Shown piece after piece: positions 1-6,980 of a stretch of 45,132 bases of DNA; position 1 is the first letter of the stretch, and each line of letters starts with the position of its first letter. A program made the translations under genes and the position numbers. The notes beneath the pieces were generated by a model. That model saw only the letters and a list, made by a program, of their open reading frames with translations. It did no database searches and had not been told where the DNA came from. The stretch spans positions 1-45,132 of the forward strand of contig CAIQBY010000408.1 of NCBI GenBank assembly GCA_903870175.1, given 5' to 3'. The stretch comes from an uncultured Bacteroidota bacterium (GTDB taxonomy: Bacteria; Bacteroidota; Bacteroidia; 2-12-FULL-35-15).

Positions 1-234
1 GGTTTAAATATTATGAATTTACATAGTCCTGAAAGTGCAATATTATCAGCGGTAATTTTTAATGCTATCATTATCCCTATATTAATTCCATTGGCTTTAC
101 GCGGTGTGGAATACAAACCTATTGGCGCATCTGCATTGCTAAGACGTAATTTATTAATCTATGGATTTGGTGGAATTATATTGCCATTTATCGGAATCAA
201 ATTAATTGATTTAGTGGTTGGAGTATTTTTTTAA
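1..234 (+). CDS. kdpB: Potassium-transporting P-type ATPase subunit B, C-terminal end (partial)
   Basis: This is the last 77 codons of KdpB, the ATP-hydrolysing subunit of the high-affinity K+ pump KdpFABC in the inner membrane. The frame is open from base 1, so the gene begins upstream of the window. The visible protein contains SPQSAIL-like [14 protein letters not shown] and [14 protein letters not shown], which match the last transmembrane helices of KdpB as I know the family. The catalytic DKTGT loop and nucleotide-binding domain lie outside the window. kdpC follows 36 bases later, as in a normal kdpABC operon. The internal ATG at base 13 is not a real start. Confidence 0.95.
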   Translation, partial: GLNIMNLHSPESAILSAVIFNAIIIPILIPLALRGVEYKPIGASALLRRNLLIYGFGGIILPFIGIKLIDLVVGVFF

Positions 235-270
235 TTAACTATTTAACAAAGCATATAAAAACATAATAAA

Positions 271-834
271 ATGAAAACTTATATTTTAACATCATTAAAA
301 CTTACAGCAGTACTGATAATAATCTGTTCGATGCTTTATCCCCTATTAATTGCAGGAATTGCAAAGACAGCTCCCGGAGGCGGAAAAGGAGAAACAATAG
401 AAGTGAACGGAAAAGTGGTTGGTTACGCAAACATTGGTCAGAAATTTACTGCGGATAAATACTTCTGGTCGCGCCCATCTGCAGTAAATTATAATGCAGC
501 TGGCAGCGGAGGAAGCAATAAAGGACCGTCGAACCCTGATTATTTAAAGGATGTTCAGGCTAAAATAGATACATTCATGGTACATAATCCGGGAGTAAAC
601 AAAGCGGATATTCCTGCTGAATTAGTGACTGCATCAGGTAGCGGACTGGATCCAGACCTATCGCCTGAAGGTGCATTGGTGCAGGTTAAACGTGTTGCCA
701 AAACAAGAAACATTTCGGAAGAAAAGGTAAAACAATTAGTAGAAAGCAAAATTGAAAAACCATTATTAGGAATGTTTGGTCCTCCAAAAGTAAACGTATT
801 AAAATTAAATGTTGCCTTAGACAATCTTAAATAA
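271..834 (+). CDS. kdpC: Potassium-transporting ATPase subunit C
   Basis: KdpC is the single-span accessory subunit that stabilises the KdpFABC pump and promotes ATP binding. The 187-residue product has the family's usual length. It has one hydrophobic segment at about residues 8-30 and then a soluble, periplasm-facing domain. Family signatures are visible: FTADKYFWSRPSAVNYNAAGSGGSN at about 57-82 (key residues W66, R68, P69, S70, S78), GPSNPDYL, and PAELVTASGSGLDPDLSP at about 114-131. It lies directly after kdpB and just before a secreted protein of unknown function. No damage is seen. Confidence is high from motif content and position. Confidence 0.96.
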   Translation: MKTYILTSLKLTAVLIIICSMLYPLLIAGIAKTAPGGGKGETIEVNGKVVGYANIGQKFTADKYFWSRPSAVNYNAAGSGGSNKGPSNPDYLKDVQAKIDTFMVHNPGVNKADIPAELVTASGSGLDPDLSPEGALVQVKRVAKTRNISEEKVKQLVESKIEKPLLGMFGPPKVNVLKLNVALDNLK

Positions 835-842
835 TTATAGAT

Positions 843-1424
843 ATGAAAAAACTGTTATTGTTTTTATTAATTCTTGTTATGAAATTTTCTTTTGCACAAA
901 AGCAGGATAGTATTTCATACAGTGGAATCTATATTGATGCGCAGGACTTCAAGGCTGGTAAGCTTTCTTACAGTATGAATTGCGATTTATCTTCAGGGAA
1001 AATAAAACTGAATCATTTTCTCTGCAAGGGCTATATTGATGTTGTTAACGGAAATAAAAAGGTGCAGTTAAACAAAGATAGTATTTTTGGATACAAGGAT
1101 TGTAAACAAAAGGATTTCAGATTTTATAAAGAATGTGATCATGAATATCAGATAGAGGAAAATAAAACGATGGTAATTTATATTGCCGATGTGCCTGTTA
1201 CGCCTTCCAACGGAAAAGCAATTCAGTTGGTTCCTCATTATTACTTTAGTGTAACACTTGATTCGGAAATAATACCTTTGACAATAAAAAACCTTAAGAA
1301 AGCTTTTCCTGATAACCGTAAGTTCCATGATAAACTGGATACAGAGATTAGTTCGGAGAAAGATTTGGTTAGTTATGATGAAGTTCATAAAATGTATAAA
1401 GTAAATTATCTGATTGGTAAATAA
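843..1424 (+). CDS. Secreted protein of unknown function in the kdp locus
   Basis: I do not recognise this family. The 193-residue product starts with a clear Sec signal peptide (hydrophobic residues 3-17, then FAQ, a cleavage-site-like sequence), so it should be periplasmic or outer-membrane associated. The mature part is Lys- and Asp-rich, with four Cys residues at about 48, 61, 87 and 98 that could form disulfides. It has no transmembrane helix after the signal. It begins 8 bases after the kdpC stop codon and is followed after 20 bases by a small membrane protein, so it is very probably co-transcribed with kdpBC. A role in K+ uptake or envelope adaptation is only inferred from position. 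Confidence 0.75.
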   Translation: MKKLLLFLLILVMKFSFAQKQDSISYSGIYIDAQDFKAGKLSYSMNCDLSSGKIKLNHFLCKGYIDVVNGNKKVQLNKDSIFGYKDCKQKDFRFYKECDHEYQIEENKTMVIYIADVPVTPSNGKAIQLVPHYYFSVTLDSEIIPLTIKNLKKAFPDNRKFHDKLDTEISSEKDLVSYDEVHKMYKVNYLIGK

Positions 1425-1444
1425 AGAAGAAAAAAAAGTAAAAG

Positions 1445-1693
1445 ATGAACAAAGGAAACAACAAACAAACAAAAATGATTTCCTTTTGGAGAGCTGTTTT
1501 GGAAATGGGGTTTATCATCTTTCTTTTTTACTCCAACCTTTTGATGGGGGAATTTACCAATTCGGGATTAGGTAATAGTAAAGGTTTGATATGGGCGGTA
1601 CAGGATATTTTTACACTAACAAATTTCACTCTTGCAATAGTTTCATCACTCTTCGGTTATTTAGTTTTTGATTTTTTAAGAAACAGAAAATAG
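1445..1693 (+). CDS. Small two-helix membrane protein, kdp cassette copy 1
   Basis: This 82-residue protein has two predicted transmembrane helices, about residues 18-38 and 55-76, joined by a loop containing LLMGEFTNSGLG. It ends in a short basic tail (RNRK). A second protein of the same family is encoded at 5335-5607 and shares FLFYSNLLMGEFT, an SGLG/SGMG loop, a W.QDIFT/WDIFT segment and a FDFxRNR end. Each copy is followed by an OmpL-like porin and then a kdpA. I know no function for it. Its repeated association with KdpA suggests a Kdp-associated small subunit or regulator, but it is longer than classical KdpF (about 29 residues) and I see no clear similarity to KdpF. Confidence 0.8.
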   Translation: MNKGNNKQTKMISFWRAVLEMGFIIFLFYSNLLMGEFTNSGLGNSKGLIWAVQDIFTLTNFTLAIVSSLFGYLVFDFLRNRK

Positions 1694-1757
1694 AAAGAAA
1701 TAAAGTTAAATCCCAAATATATAATACAATTAAACAATAAATAAAAAACAAAACAAA

Positions 1758-3146
1758 ATGAAAAAACAATTATTACTTGTACCACTTATCTGCTTTGCAA
1801 TAGGTGCTGCAGCACAAAAAGATTCGGTGAAACCGATGAAATCACAGATTCCATTTGAAGGACAGGATGGTACCTGGCAGAATGGCAGCGACAGAAGAGA
1901 TTCTGCAGTATTATCGAATAAATACTTTACCGGCTGTATTATGGTGGATGCCAATTACACTTATTCGAGCAATAACCCGAACGACCATACTGTGGTAGGT
2001 TCTACAGCATTGGCGAGAAATAATGAAATGGAAGTTTCGTGTGCTGCCATTGGCGGTGATTTCTCTTATAACGGCGCTCGCGGAAGAATAATGACACAGT
2101 TCGGAACACGCTCAACTGTGGTTCCGCGTAATGATTACAGTCCGTATCGCGGTCAATATGATTTGGCAAATGTGTATCGTTATATCAGCGAAGCATACGG
2201 CGGTTATCATTTTAATAAAATGCACGGCATCAATGTGGATTTTGGAATGTTTATGTCGTATGTAGGGCTTAATTCCTATTATCAGGTGGAGAACTGGGAA
2301 TATCAGGCTTCTTATACTTCTGATAATACACCGTGGTTTTTTAATGGAATGCGTGTTCAGTTGTTCCCTACTGCTAAATTAAAAATTGAACTTTGGCTGA
2401 TTAATGGTTGGCAGAGTTATGGGATGTTCAATGAAATGCCTGGCATGGGAGGAAATATTACCTGGCAACCAAATGAAAATGTAAAATTATTAACCAATGA
2501 TTATTGGGGAAATGATGCTGCATTGATACCCGGAAGACGTCGTTTCCATTCCGATAACAGTTTGCTTGTACGTTATTTTCATAACAAAGTATCGAAAGGA
2601 ATAAGTCAGGCAGCATTATCGTTGACTGCTGATATTGGTGATGAAAAAGGCGATGGTTCCGCTTATGGTTTGGCAGTAAATGGTTTTAAGAAAGGCGATT
2701 CGTTGCATGGACCTGCGCAATACTTTGCAAGTTGGATGATTTATAACCGTATCTGGTTTTATCATAACAAATTTGCATGGACAATCGGCGGTGGTTATAT
2801 GAATAACCCTGGAAGATATTTGGTATTGTACCCTACGGGAGATGCAAGCCCGTTGCCAAATCCGAATAATCCGACAACTACAGCAGGTACTCACCCTTTC
2901 AGTGCCAACCCCGGTGATATATTTGAAGCTTGGGATGCTTCTACTAATATAGAATGGATGCCAAATCAAAGTGTTTCGTTCAGAGTAGAATTTGTACACA
3001 GGGAGGCAAATGTTCCTTATTTTGCCGGACCCGGAGGTGTTACATCACCAACAGGGTATACAACAACAGGGTTGAATTCAACATGGGTGCCTGACTTGGT
3101 AAAATCTGAAAGCAGGATAATATTTTGTGTGTTGTTTAGGATATAA
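1758..3146 (+). CDS. OmpL-like outer-membrane beta-barrel porin, copy 1
   Basis: This 462-residue protein has a signal peptide (residues 1-19, ending AAAQ) and a mature part with alternating aromatic/polar strands, typical of a Bacteroidota outer-membrane beta-barrel (the bbp2/OmpL-like family). Examples are GRIMTQFGTR, YRYISEAYGGYHF, INVDFGMFMSYVG, LWLINGWQSYGMF and VSFRVEFVHREANVPYF. The C-terminal strand ends IIFCVLFRI, with a terminal aromatic-x-Ile pattern as expected for barrel insertion. The protein therefore looks complete. Porins of this family sit in kdp operons of Bacteroidota, presumably letting K+ or small solutes through the outer membrane. A second family member is at 5644-6972, but the two are quite diverged. 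The next gene is kdpA, beyond a tandem array. Confidence 0.88.
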   Translation: MKKQLLLVPLICFAIGAAAQKDSVKPMKSQIPFEGQDGTWQNGSDRRDSAVLSNKYFTGCIMVDANYTYSSNNPNDHTVVGSTALARNNEMEVSCAAIGGDFSYNGARGRIMTQFGTRSTVVPRNDYSPYRGQYDLANVYRYISEAYGGYHFNKMHGINVDFGMFMSYVGLNSYYQVENWEYQASYTSDNTPWFFNGMRVQLFPTAKLKIELWLINGWQSYGMFNEMPGMGGNITWQPNENVKLLTNDYWGNDAALIPGRRRFHSDNSLLVRYFHNKVSKGISQAALSLTADIGDEKGDGSAYGLAVNGFKKGDSLHGPAQYFASWMIYNRIWFYHNKFAWTIGGGYMNNPGRYLVLYPTGDASPLPNPNNPTTTAGTHPFSANPGDIFEAWDASTNIEWMPNQSVSFRVEFVHREANVPYFAGPGGVTSPTGYTTTGLNSTWVPDLVKSESRIIFCVLFRI

Positions 3147-3245
3147 GGGTTGTAGGATAGTGTTTGTTTAGTTGGAAGCAACCCGATGAGCGAAAGTTCA
3201 AAGGGTTGTTTTTGGTAATACTCACCAACTATTGCTTCAATACAA

Positions 3246-3527
3246 GCAACGGTTGCCCGAACAGGAATAATTATTACTCCTATAGAAGCAACGGTTGCCC
3301 GAACAGGAATAATCATTATCCCGACAGAAGCAACGCTTGCCCGAACAGGAATAATCATTATCCCGACAGAAGCAACGCTTGCCCGAACAGGAATAATCAT
3401 TATTCCAACAGAAGCAACGCTTTCCCGAACAGGAATAACCGTTATTCCTACAGGAGCAACGCTTGCCCGAACAGGAATAACCGTTATTCCTATAGAAGCA
3501 ATGATTGCCCGAACAGGAATAATCATT
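3246..3527 (+). repeat. 42-bp tandem array (7 units) of paired palindromes between porin and kdpA
   Basis: Seven units start at 3246, 3288, 3330, 3372, 3414, 3456 and 3498 with exactly 42-bp spacing; the last is cut short. Each unit is an 11-bp palindrome (GCAACGGTTGC type), CCGAACA, a 17-bp palindrome (GGAATAATCATTATTCC type), and a 7-bp spacer such as GACAGAA. Palindrome centres therefore fall every 21 bp. Units 5 and 6 carry a paired change (GGAATAACCGTTATTCC). Unit 7 carries another (GCAATGATTGC). Both keep the symmetry. The array fills most of the 465-bp gap 3147-3611. The flanks hold no recognisable gene. There are no unique spacers, so it is not CRISPR. Confidence 0.95.
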
Positions 3528-3611
3528 CAACATGAAATTGCGCGCGTTGAATTAATGCGTAAGTTAATTGAAAGGTCAAAGAGTATTTAAAAAATTTATA
3601 CAATAAATCAA

Positions 3612-5321
3612 ATGGAACTATTTACTATCATATTCATTTTTATAGTAAGTGTAGCACTTGCTGTTCCGTTTGGGAAATACATTGCAAAAGTGTATGGCGG
3701 GGAAAAAACAATTCTTGACTCTGTGTTCAATCCCATTGAAAAGATTATTTATCGGTTCCTTGGTATTGATGCGATGAAAGAAATGAACTGGAAGCAGCAT
3801 TTAAAAGCGTTGCTTACAGTTAATATTATCTGGTTTCCGCTAACCATGTTCATTCTTATGAATCAAGATTGGCTTCCTTTAAATCCTGATAAAATTCCGG
3901 CAATGTCGTCCGATCTTGCTTTTCATTCAACCTGTGCTTTTATTACCAACTGTTTCCAGCAACACTATTCTGGCGAATCTGGGATGAGTTATTTGTCACA
4001 AATTGTAATTATGTTCTCACTTTTTTTCTTGACTCCTGCTGTTACTTTGGCAGCAATGGCGGTTGTTTTTAATGCGCTGAAAGAAAGAACTACTGAAGCA
4101 CTGGGAAATTTTTATAACTACTATGTAAAATCAATTACACGAATTTTACTTCCGGTTTCCATTATTACTGCAATAATATTTTTGTTTAATGGTATGCCAA
4201 TGACGTTTGAGGGGACCCATACATTTACAACTTTGCAGGGAGATACTGCTCATGTTGCAAGAGGACAAATTGCTGCATTTGAATCTATAAAAATGTTAGG
4301 ATTGGATGGTGGAGGTTACTTTGGTGCAAACTCTGCACATCCTTTTGAAAATCCTAATTTTTTCACTAAGATTATTGAAAATATCTTTCATATACTTCTT
4401 CCTATAGCCACAGTTTTTGCACTTGGTTTTTACCTTAAACGAAAAAAATTAGCATGGATGATTTTTGGAGTAATGACATTCGGGTTTCTATTATTGCTTA
4501 TCCCGACGGTTTATTATGAGTTAAAAGGAAATCCTGCAATTGCTCAAATGGGAATTGATAATTCCATTGGAAATATGGAAGGAAAGGAAATAAGGTTTGG
4601 AACAGCGGCTTCGGCTTACTGGAGTATTACTGCAACAGCATCAATGAATGGTGCAGTAAATTGTATGCACGATAGCTTTATGCCTTTGCCAGGGGGCATG
4701 CAATTGCTTGGGATTATGGTTAATTCTTTATACGGAGGAGTAGGAACAGGAGTACTTGGGTTTTTTATTATTATCATTTTAGCTGTATTTATAGGGAGTT
4801 TAATGATAGGAAGAACAGGGCAGTTTATTGGCAAAAAAATAGGGATGAGGGAAATAAAAATCGCAATGATCATTACGTTATTGCATCCTTTTTTATCCCT
4901 TGTTGGAACAGCCCTTGCCTGTTCTTTCCCAAGTCTTACAACTCCCACACTTAACAACTCTGGGTTTCATGGTTTCAGTGAAATGATTTACGAATATACT
5001 TCCGCCTCTTCCGCCGATGGAAGTGGCTTTGAAGGGTTGGGTGATAATACGCCGTGGTGGAATATCAGTTGCGGTATTGTAATTCTTCTGGGTCGCTTTT
5101 TGCCAATTATCGGTGCAGTTGCTATTGGTGGGATGTTGGCAGGAAAACAGTATGTAGGAGATAGTGTAGGAACTTTGAAAACAGATAATGCAACTTTTGG
5201 CATGATGGTTTTCAGCCTGATTTTTATTGTAGCAGCATTAGCCTTTTTTCCTGCACTAGTATTGGGACCATTTGCAGAACACTTTTCATTGTTTTCAAAC
5301 TATATACTTATTAATTATTAA
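3612..5321 (+). CDS. kdpA: Potassium-transporting ATPase subunit A, paralogue 1
   Basis: KdpA is the ion-selective, channel-like subunit of the Kdp pump. This copy has 569 residues (E. coli about 557) and about ten hydrophobic helices. All four pore-loop regions are recognisable: TNCFQQHYSGE at 112-122, LGLDGGGYFGANSAHPFENP at 229-248, GAVNCMHDSFMPLPGGM at 347-363 and HGFSEMIYEY at 453-462. From memory the usual first loop is TNTNWQ or TNTNLQ and the second LGTNGGGFF, so loops 1 and 2 are unusual here while loops 3 and 4 look normal. The gene follows a 42-bp repeat array and precedes a small membrane protein. kdpA normally lies upstream of kdpB, so this downstream position is itself odd. It may pair with the KdpBC encoded at the window start. 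Confidence 0.95.
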   Translation: MELFTIIFIFIVSVALAVPFGKYIAKVYGGEKTILDSVFNPIEKIIYRFLGIDAMKEMNWKQHLKALLTVNIIWFPLTMFILMNQDWLPLNPDKIPAMSSDLAFHSTCAFITNCFQQHYSGESGMSYLSQIVIMFSLFFLTPAVTLAAMAVVFNALKERTTEALGNFYNYYVKSITRILLPVSIITAIIFLFNGMPMTFEGTHTFTTLQGDTAHVARGQIAAFESIKMLGLDGGGYFGANSAHPFENPNFFTKIIENIFHILLPIATVFALGFYLKRKKLAWMIFGVMTFGFLLLLIPTVYYELKGNPAIAQMGIDNSIGNMEGKEIRFGTAASAYWSITATASMNGAVNCMHDSFMPLPGGMQLLGIMVNSLYGGVGTGVLGFFIIIILAVFIGSLMIGRTGQFIGKKIGMREIKIAMIITLLHPFLSLVGTALACSFPSLTTPTLNNSGFHGFSEMIYEYTSASSADGSGFEGLGDNTPWWNISCGIVILLGRFLPIIGAVAIGGMLAGKQYVGDSVGTLKTDNATFGMMVFSLIFIVAALAFFPALVLGPFAEHFSLFSNYILINY

Positions 5322-5334
5322 GGGGAGGGAAAAG

Positions 5335-5607
5335 TTGCATCTCCTTCGTAAAAAACCAGAAAAAGTGAAGCAAAAATATCAGAAAAAATTAGGACGTTTT
5401 CAAAGAATAATTCTTGAAGTTGGATTCATCTTGTTTCTTTTCTATTCAAATCTTTTGATGGGAGAATTCACTCATTCGGGTATGGGACAAAGTGAAGGAT
5501 TACCATTGGCTGTGTGGGATATTTTTACAAGTGCCAATTTAATTATAGGCATTGTTTTAGCCCTTATCGGGCATTTGATTTTTGATTTCTTTAGAAACAG
5601 ATTATAA
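5335..5607 (+). CDS. Small two-helix membrane protein, kdp cassette copy 2
   Basis: This is a paralogue of the protein at 1445-1693. It shares FLFYSNLLMGEFT, an SGMGQSEGL loop, a WDIFTSAN segment and the C-terminal FDFFRNR. Two transmembrane helices lie in the second and third thirds, and the N-terminal tail is strongly basic (RKKPEKVKQKYQKK). The frame is open back to an ATG at 5272, but that start would overlap kdpA by 50 bases. I prefer TTG 5335 because an AGGGGAGGG Shine-Dalgarno-like run lies just before it (about 90 residues); GTG 5365 is a second option. It is followed by an OmpL-like porin and a kdpA, exactly as copy 1 is. The function is unknown. Confidence 0.72.
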   Translation: MHLLRKKPEKVKQKYQKKLGRFQRIILEVGFILFLFYSNLLMGEFTHSGMGQSEGLPLAVWDIFTSANLIIGIVLALIGHLIFDFFRNRL

Positions 5608-5643
5608 AATAAATGGTATGTACCAAACATTCTTAATTAAATA

Positions 5644-6972
5644 ATGAAAAATATACAATTAATATTTTTTGCATTGAGTATTTTATTTATCAGCCAAATA
5701 ATAAAAGCTCAGAATGATTCCGTAACTGCATTCTCTACAAGAGTATTGGCAAGCCCCTTGCAATCACCGCCATTTCCTGGTTCGGAATGGGATGGAGCGC
5801 CAATAATCGGACTACCTAACGATGAAACGTATTATCCGTTACAAAAGTTCCTGCACCTTGTTAATAAAAAGAACGGGATAAAATTTTATGGATGGGTAGA
5901 TGGTGGTGGTGATATCAGTTCATCAAAATATTCCAATGCACCTACCGCCTACGACCTTGTTCCAAATAGTGTTCAACTCGACCAGGCTATTTTTCGGATT
6001 GAACGTGAACCGAATACTGTACAGACAGAACATGCAGATTGGGGATTTCTCGTTGATAATATTTATGGAATGGACTACCGATATACCATTGCAAAAGGAA
6101 TTTTCAGCGACCAGTTATTAAAACACAATAATCTTTATGGCTATGATCCTGCACAGGTTTATGCACTGCTTTATATTCCAAAGGTTGCCGAAGGAATGCT
6201 TATTAAAGCAGGGCGTTTTATTTCTCCCTCCGATGTTGAAGCGCAATGGGCACCGGATAATTATTTATATTCCCATTCACTAATGTTCACTGTTGACCCT
6301 TACACTTTCACAGGTGTACAGGCTACCATCAGGCTGAGTAAGTATATTCAGGTTGAGGTAGGAGCGCATGGTGGCAATGATGTTGCCCCTTGGAGTAATT
6401 CTTCAAACCTCAACGGCATGGCAATGCTTCGTTGGGTATCAAAAAATAATAACAATTCGCTGTATGGAGGTATTACTTCAATTGGCAAAGGACATTATAC
6501 TAACGAACATGATAATCTGCAAATGGTAGTAGAAACATGGGGGCACCGCTTCAGTAAGAAAGTTCACATGATGACAGAATTGTATTACATGTGGCAATAT
6601 GATGCCCCAATTGGCGGCACTGTAATTGAAGGTCCGCCGGAATCTTATTTTATGGGAACAGGAATGGGCGCTTTGGTTCCGGGCATATCTTCCGCTGTTG
6701 GATTCGTAAATTATTTTCAAATACTTATATCATCCAAAAATTACATCTCAATTCGGAATGATTTTCTGAACGACACCCAGGGAAACAGAACTGGTTATGC
6801 AACGGCTTATTCAAGTCATACCATAGGATTTGCACATCACTTTAATAATACATTTACAATTCGACCAGAGTTAAGATATGAGACCGCTTATGGTAATGGT
6901 ATAACGCCTTATGATAATGGTACTAAAAAAAACCAATATTCTTTAGCGGCAGATTTAATTGTGCGGTTTTAA
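5644..6972 (+). CDS. OmpL-like outer-membrane beta-barrel porin, copy 2
   Basis: This 442-residue protein has a signal peptide (residues 1-22, ending IKAQ) and a beta-barrel body with features of the bbp2/OmpL-like family: GIKFYGWVDGGGDISSS near residues 79-95, WGFLVDNIYGMDYRYT, LLYIPKVAEGMLIKAGRFISP, and a final strand YSLAADLIVRF ending in Phe. It lies between a small membrane protein and a second kdpA (8-base gap), so it is very likely co-transcribed with them. It occupies the same cassette position as the porin at 1758-3146, yet sequence similarity between the two is low. Either the duplication is old or a different family member was recruited. Its probable role is outer-membrane passage of K+ or other small solutes, inferred from position. 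Confidence 0.88.
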   Translation: MKNIQLIFFALSILFISQIIKAQNDSVTAFSTRVLASPLQSPPFPGSEWDGAPIIGLPNDETYYPLQKFLHLVNKKNGIKFYGWVDGGGDISSSKYSNAPTAYDLVPNSVQLDQAIFRIEREPNTVQTEHADWGFLVDNIYGMDYRYTIAKGIFSDQLLKHNNLYGYDPAQVYALLYIPKVAEGMLIKAGRFISPSDVEAQWAPDNYLYSHSLMFTVDPYTFTGVQATIRLSKYIQVEVGAHGGNDVAPWSNSSNLNGMAMLRWVSKNNNNSLYGGITSIGKGHYTNEHDNLQMVVETWGHRFSKKVHMMTELYYMWQYDAPIGGTVIEGPPESYFMGTGMGALVPGISSAVGFVNYFQILISSKNYISIRNDFLNDTQGNRTGYATAYSSHTIGFAHHFNNTFTIRPELRYETAYGNGITPYDNGTKKNQYSLAADLIVRF

Positions 6973-6980
6973 AAATAATC

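Noticed and set aside
3246-3527. CRISPR array
   Set aside because: Units are contiguous and related throughout, with no unique spacers, and no cas genes are present.
3017-3535. Several overlapping open frames of about 100-170 residues across the 42-bp array, on both strands
   Set aside because: They exist only because the repeat unit has no stop codon and a length divisible by three; the products are low-complexity, and palindrome-preserving changes point to selection on symmetry, not protein.
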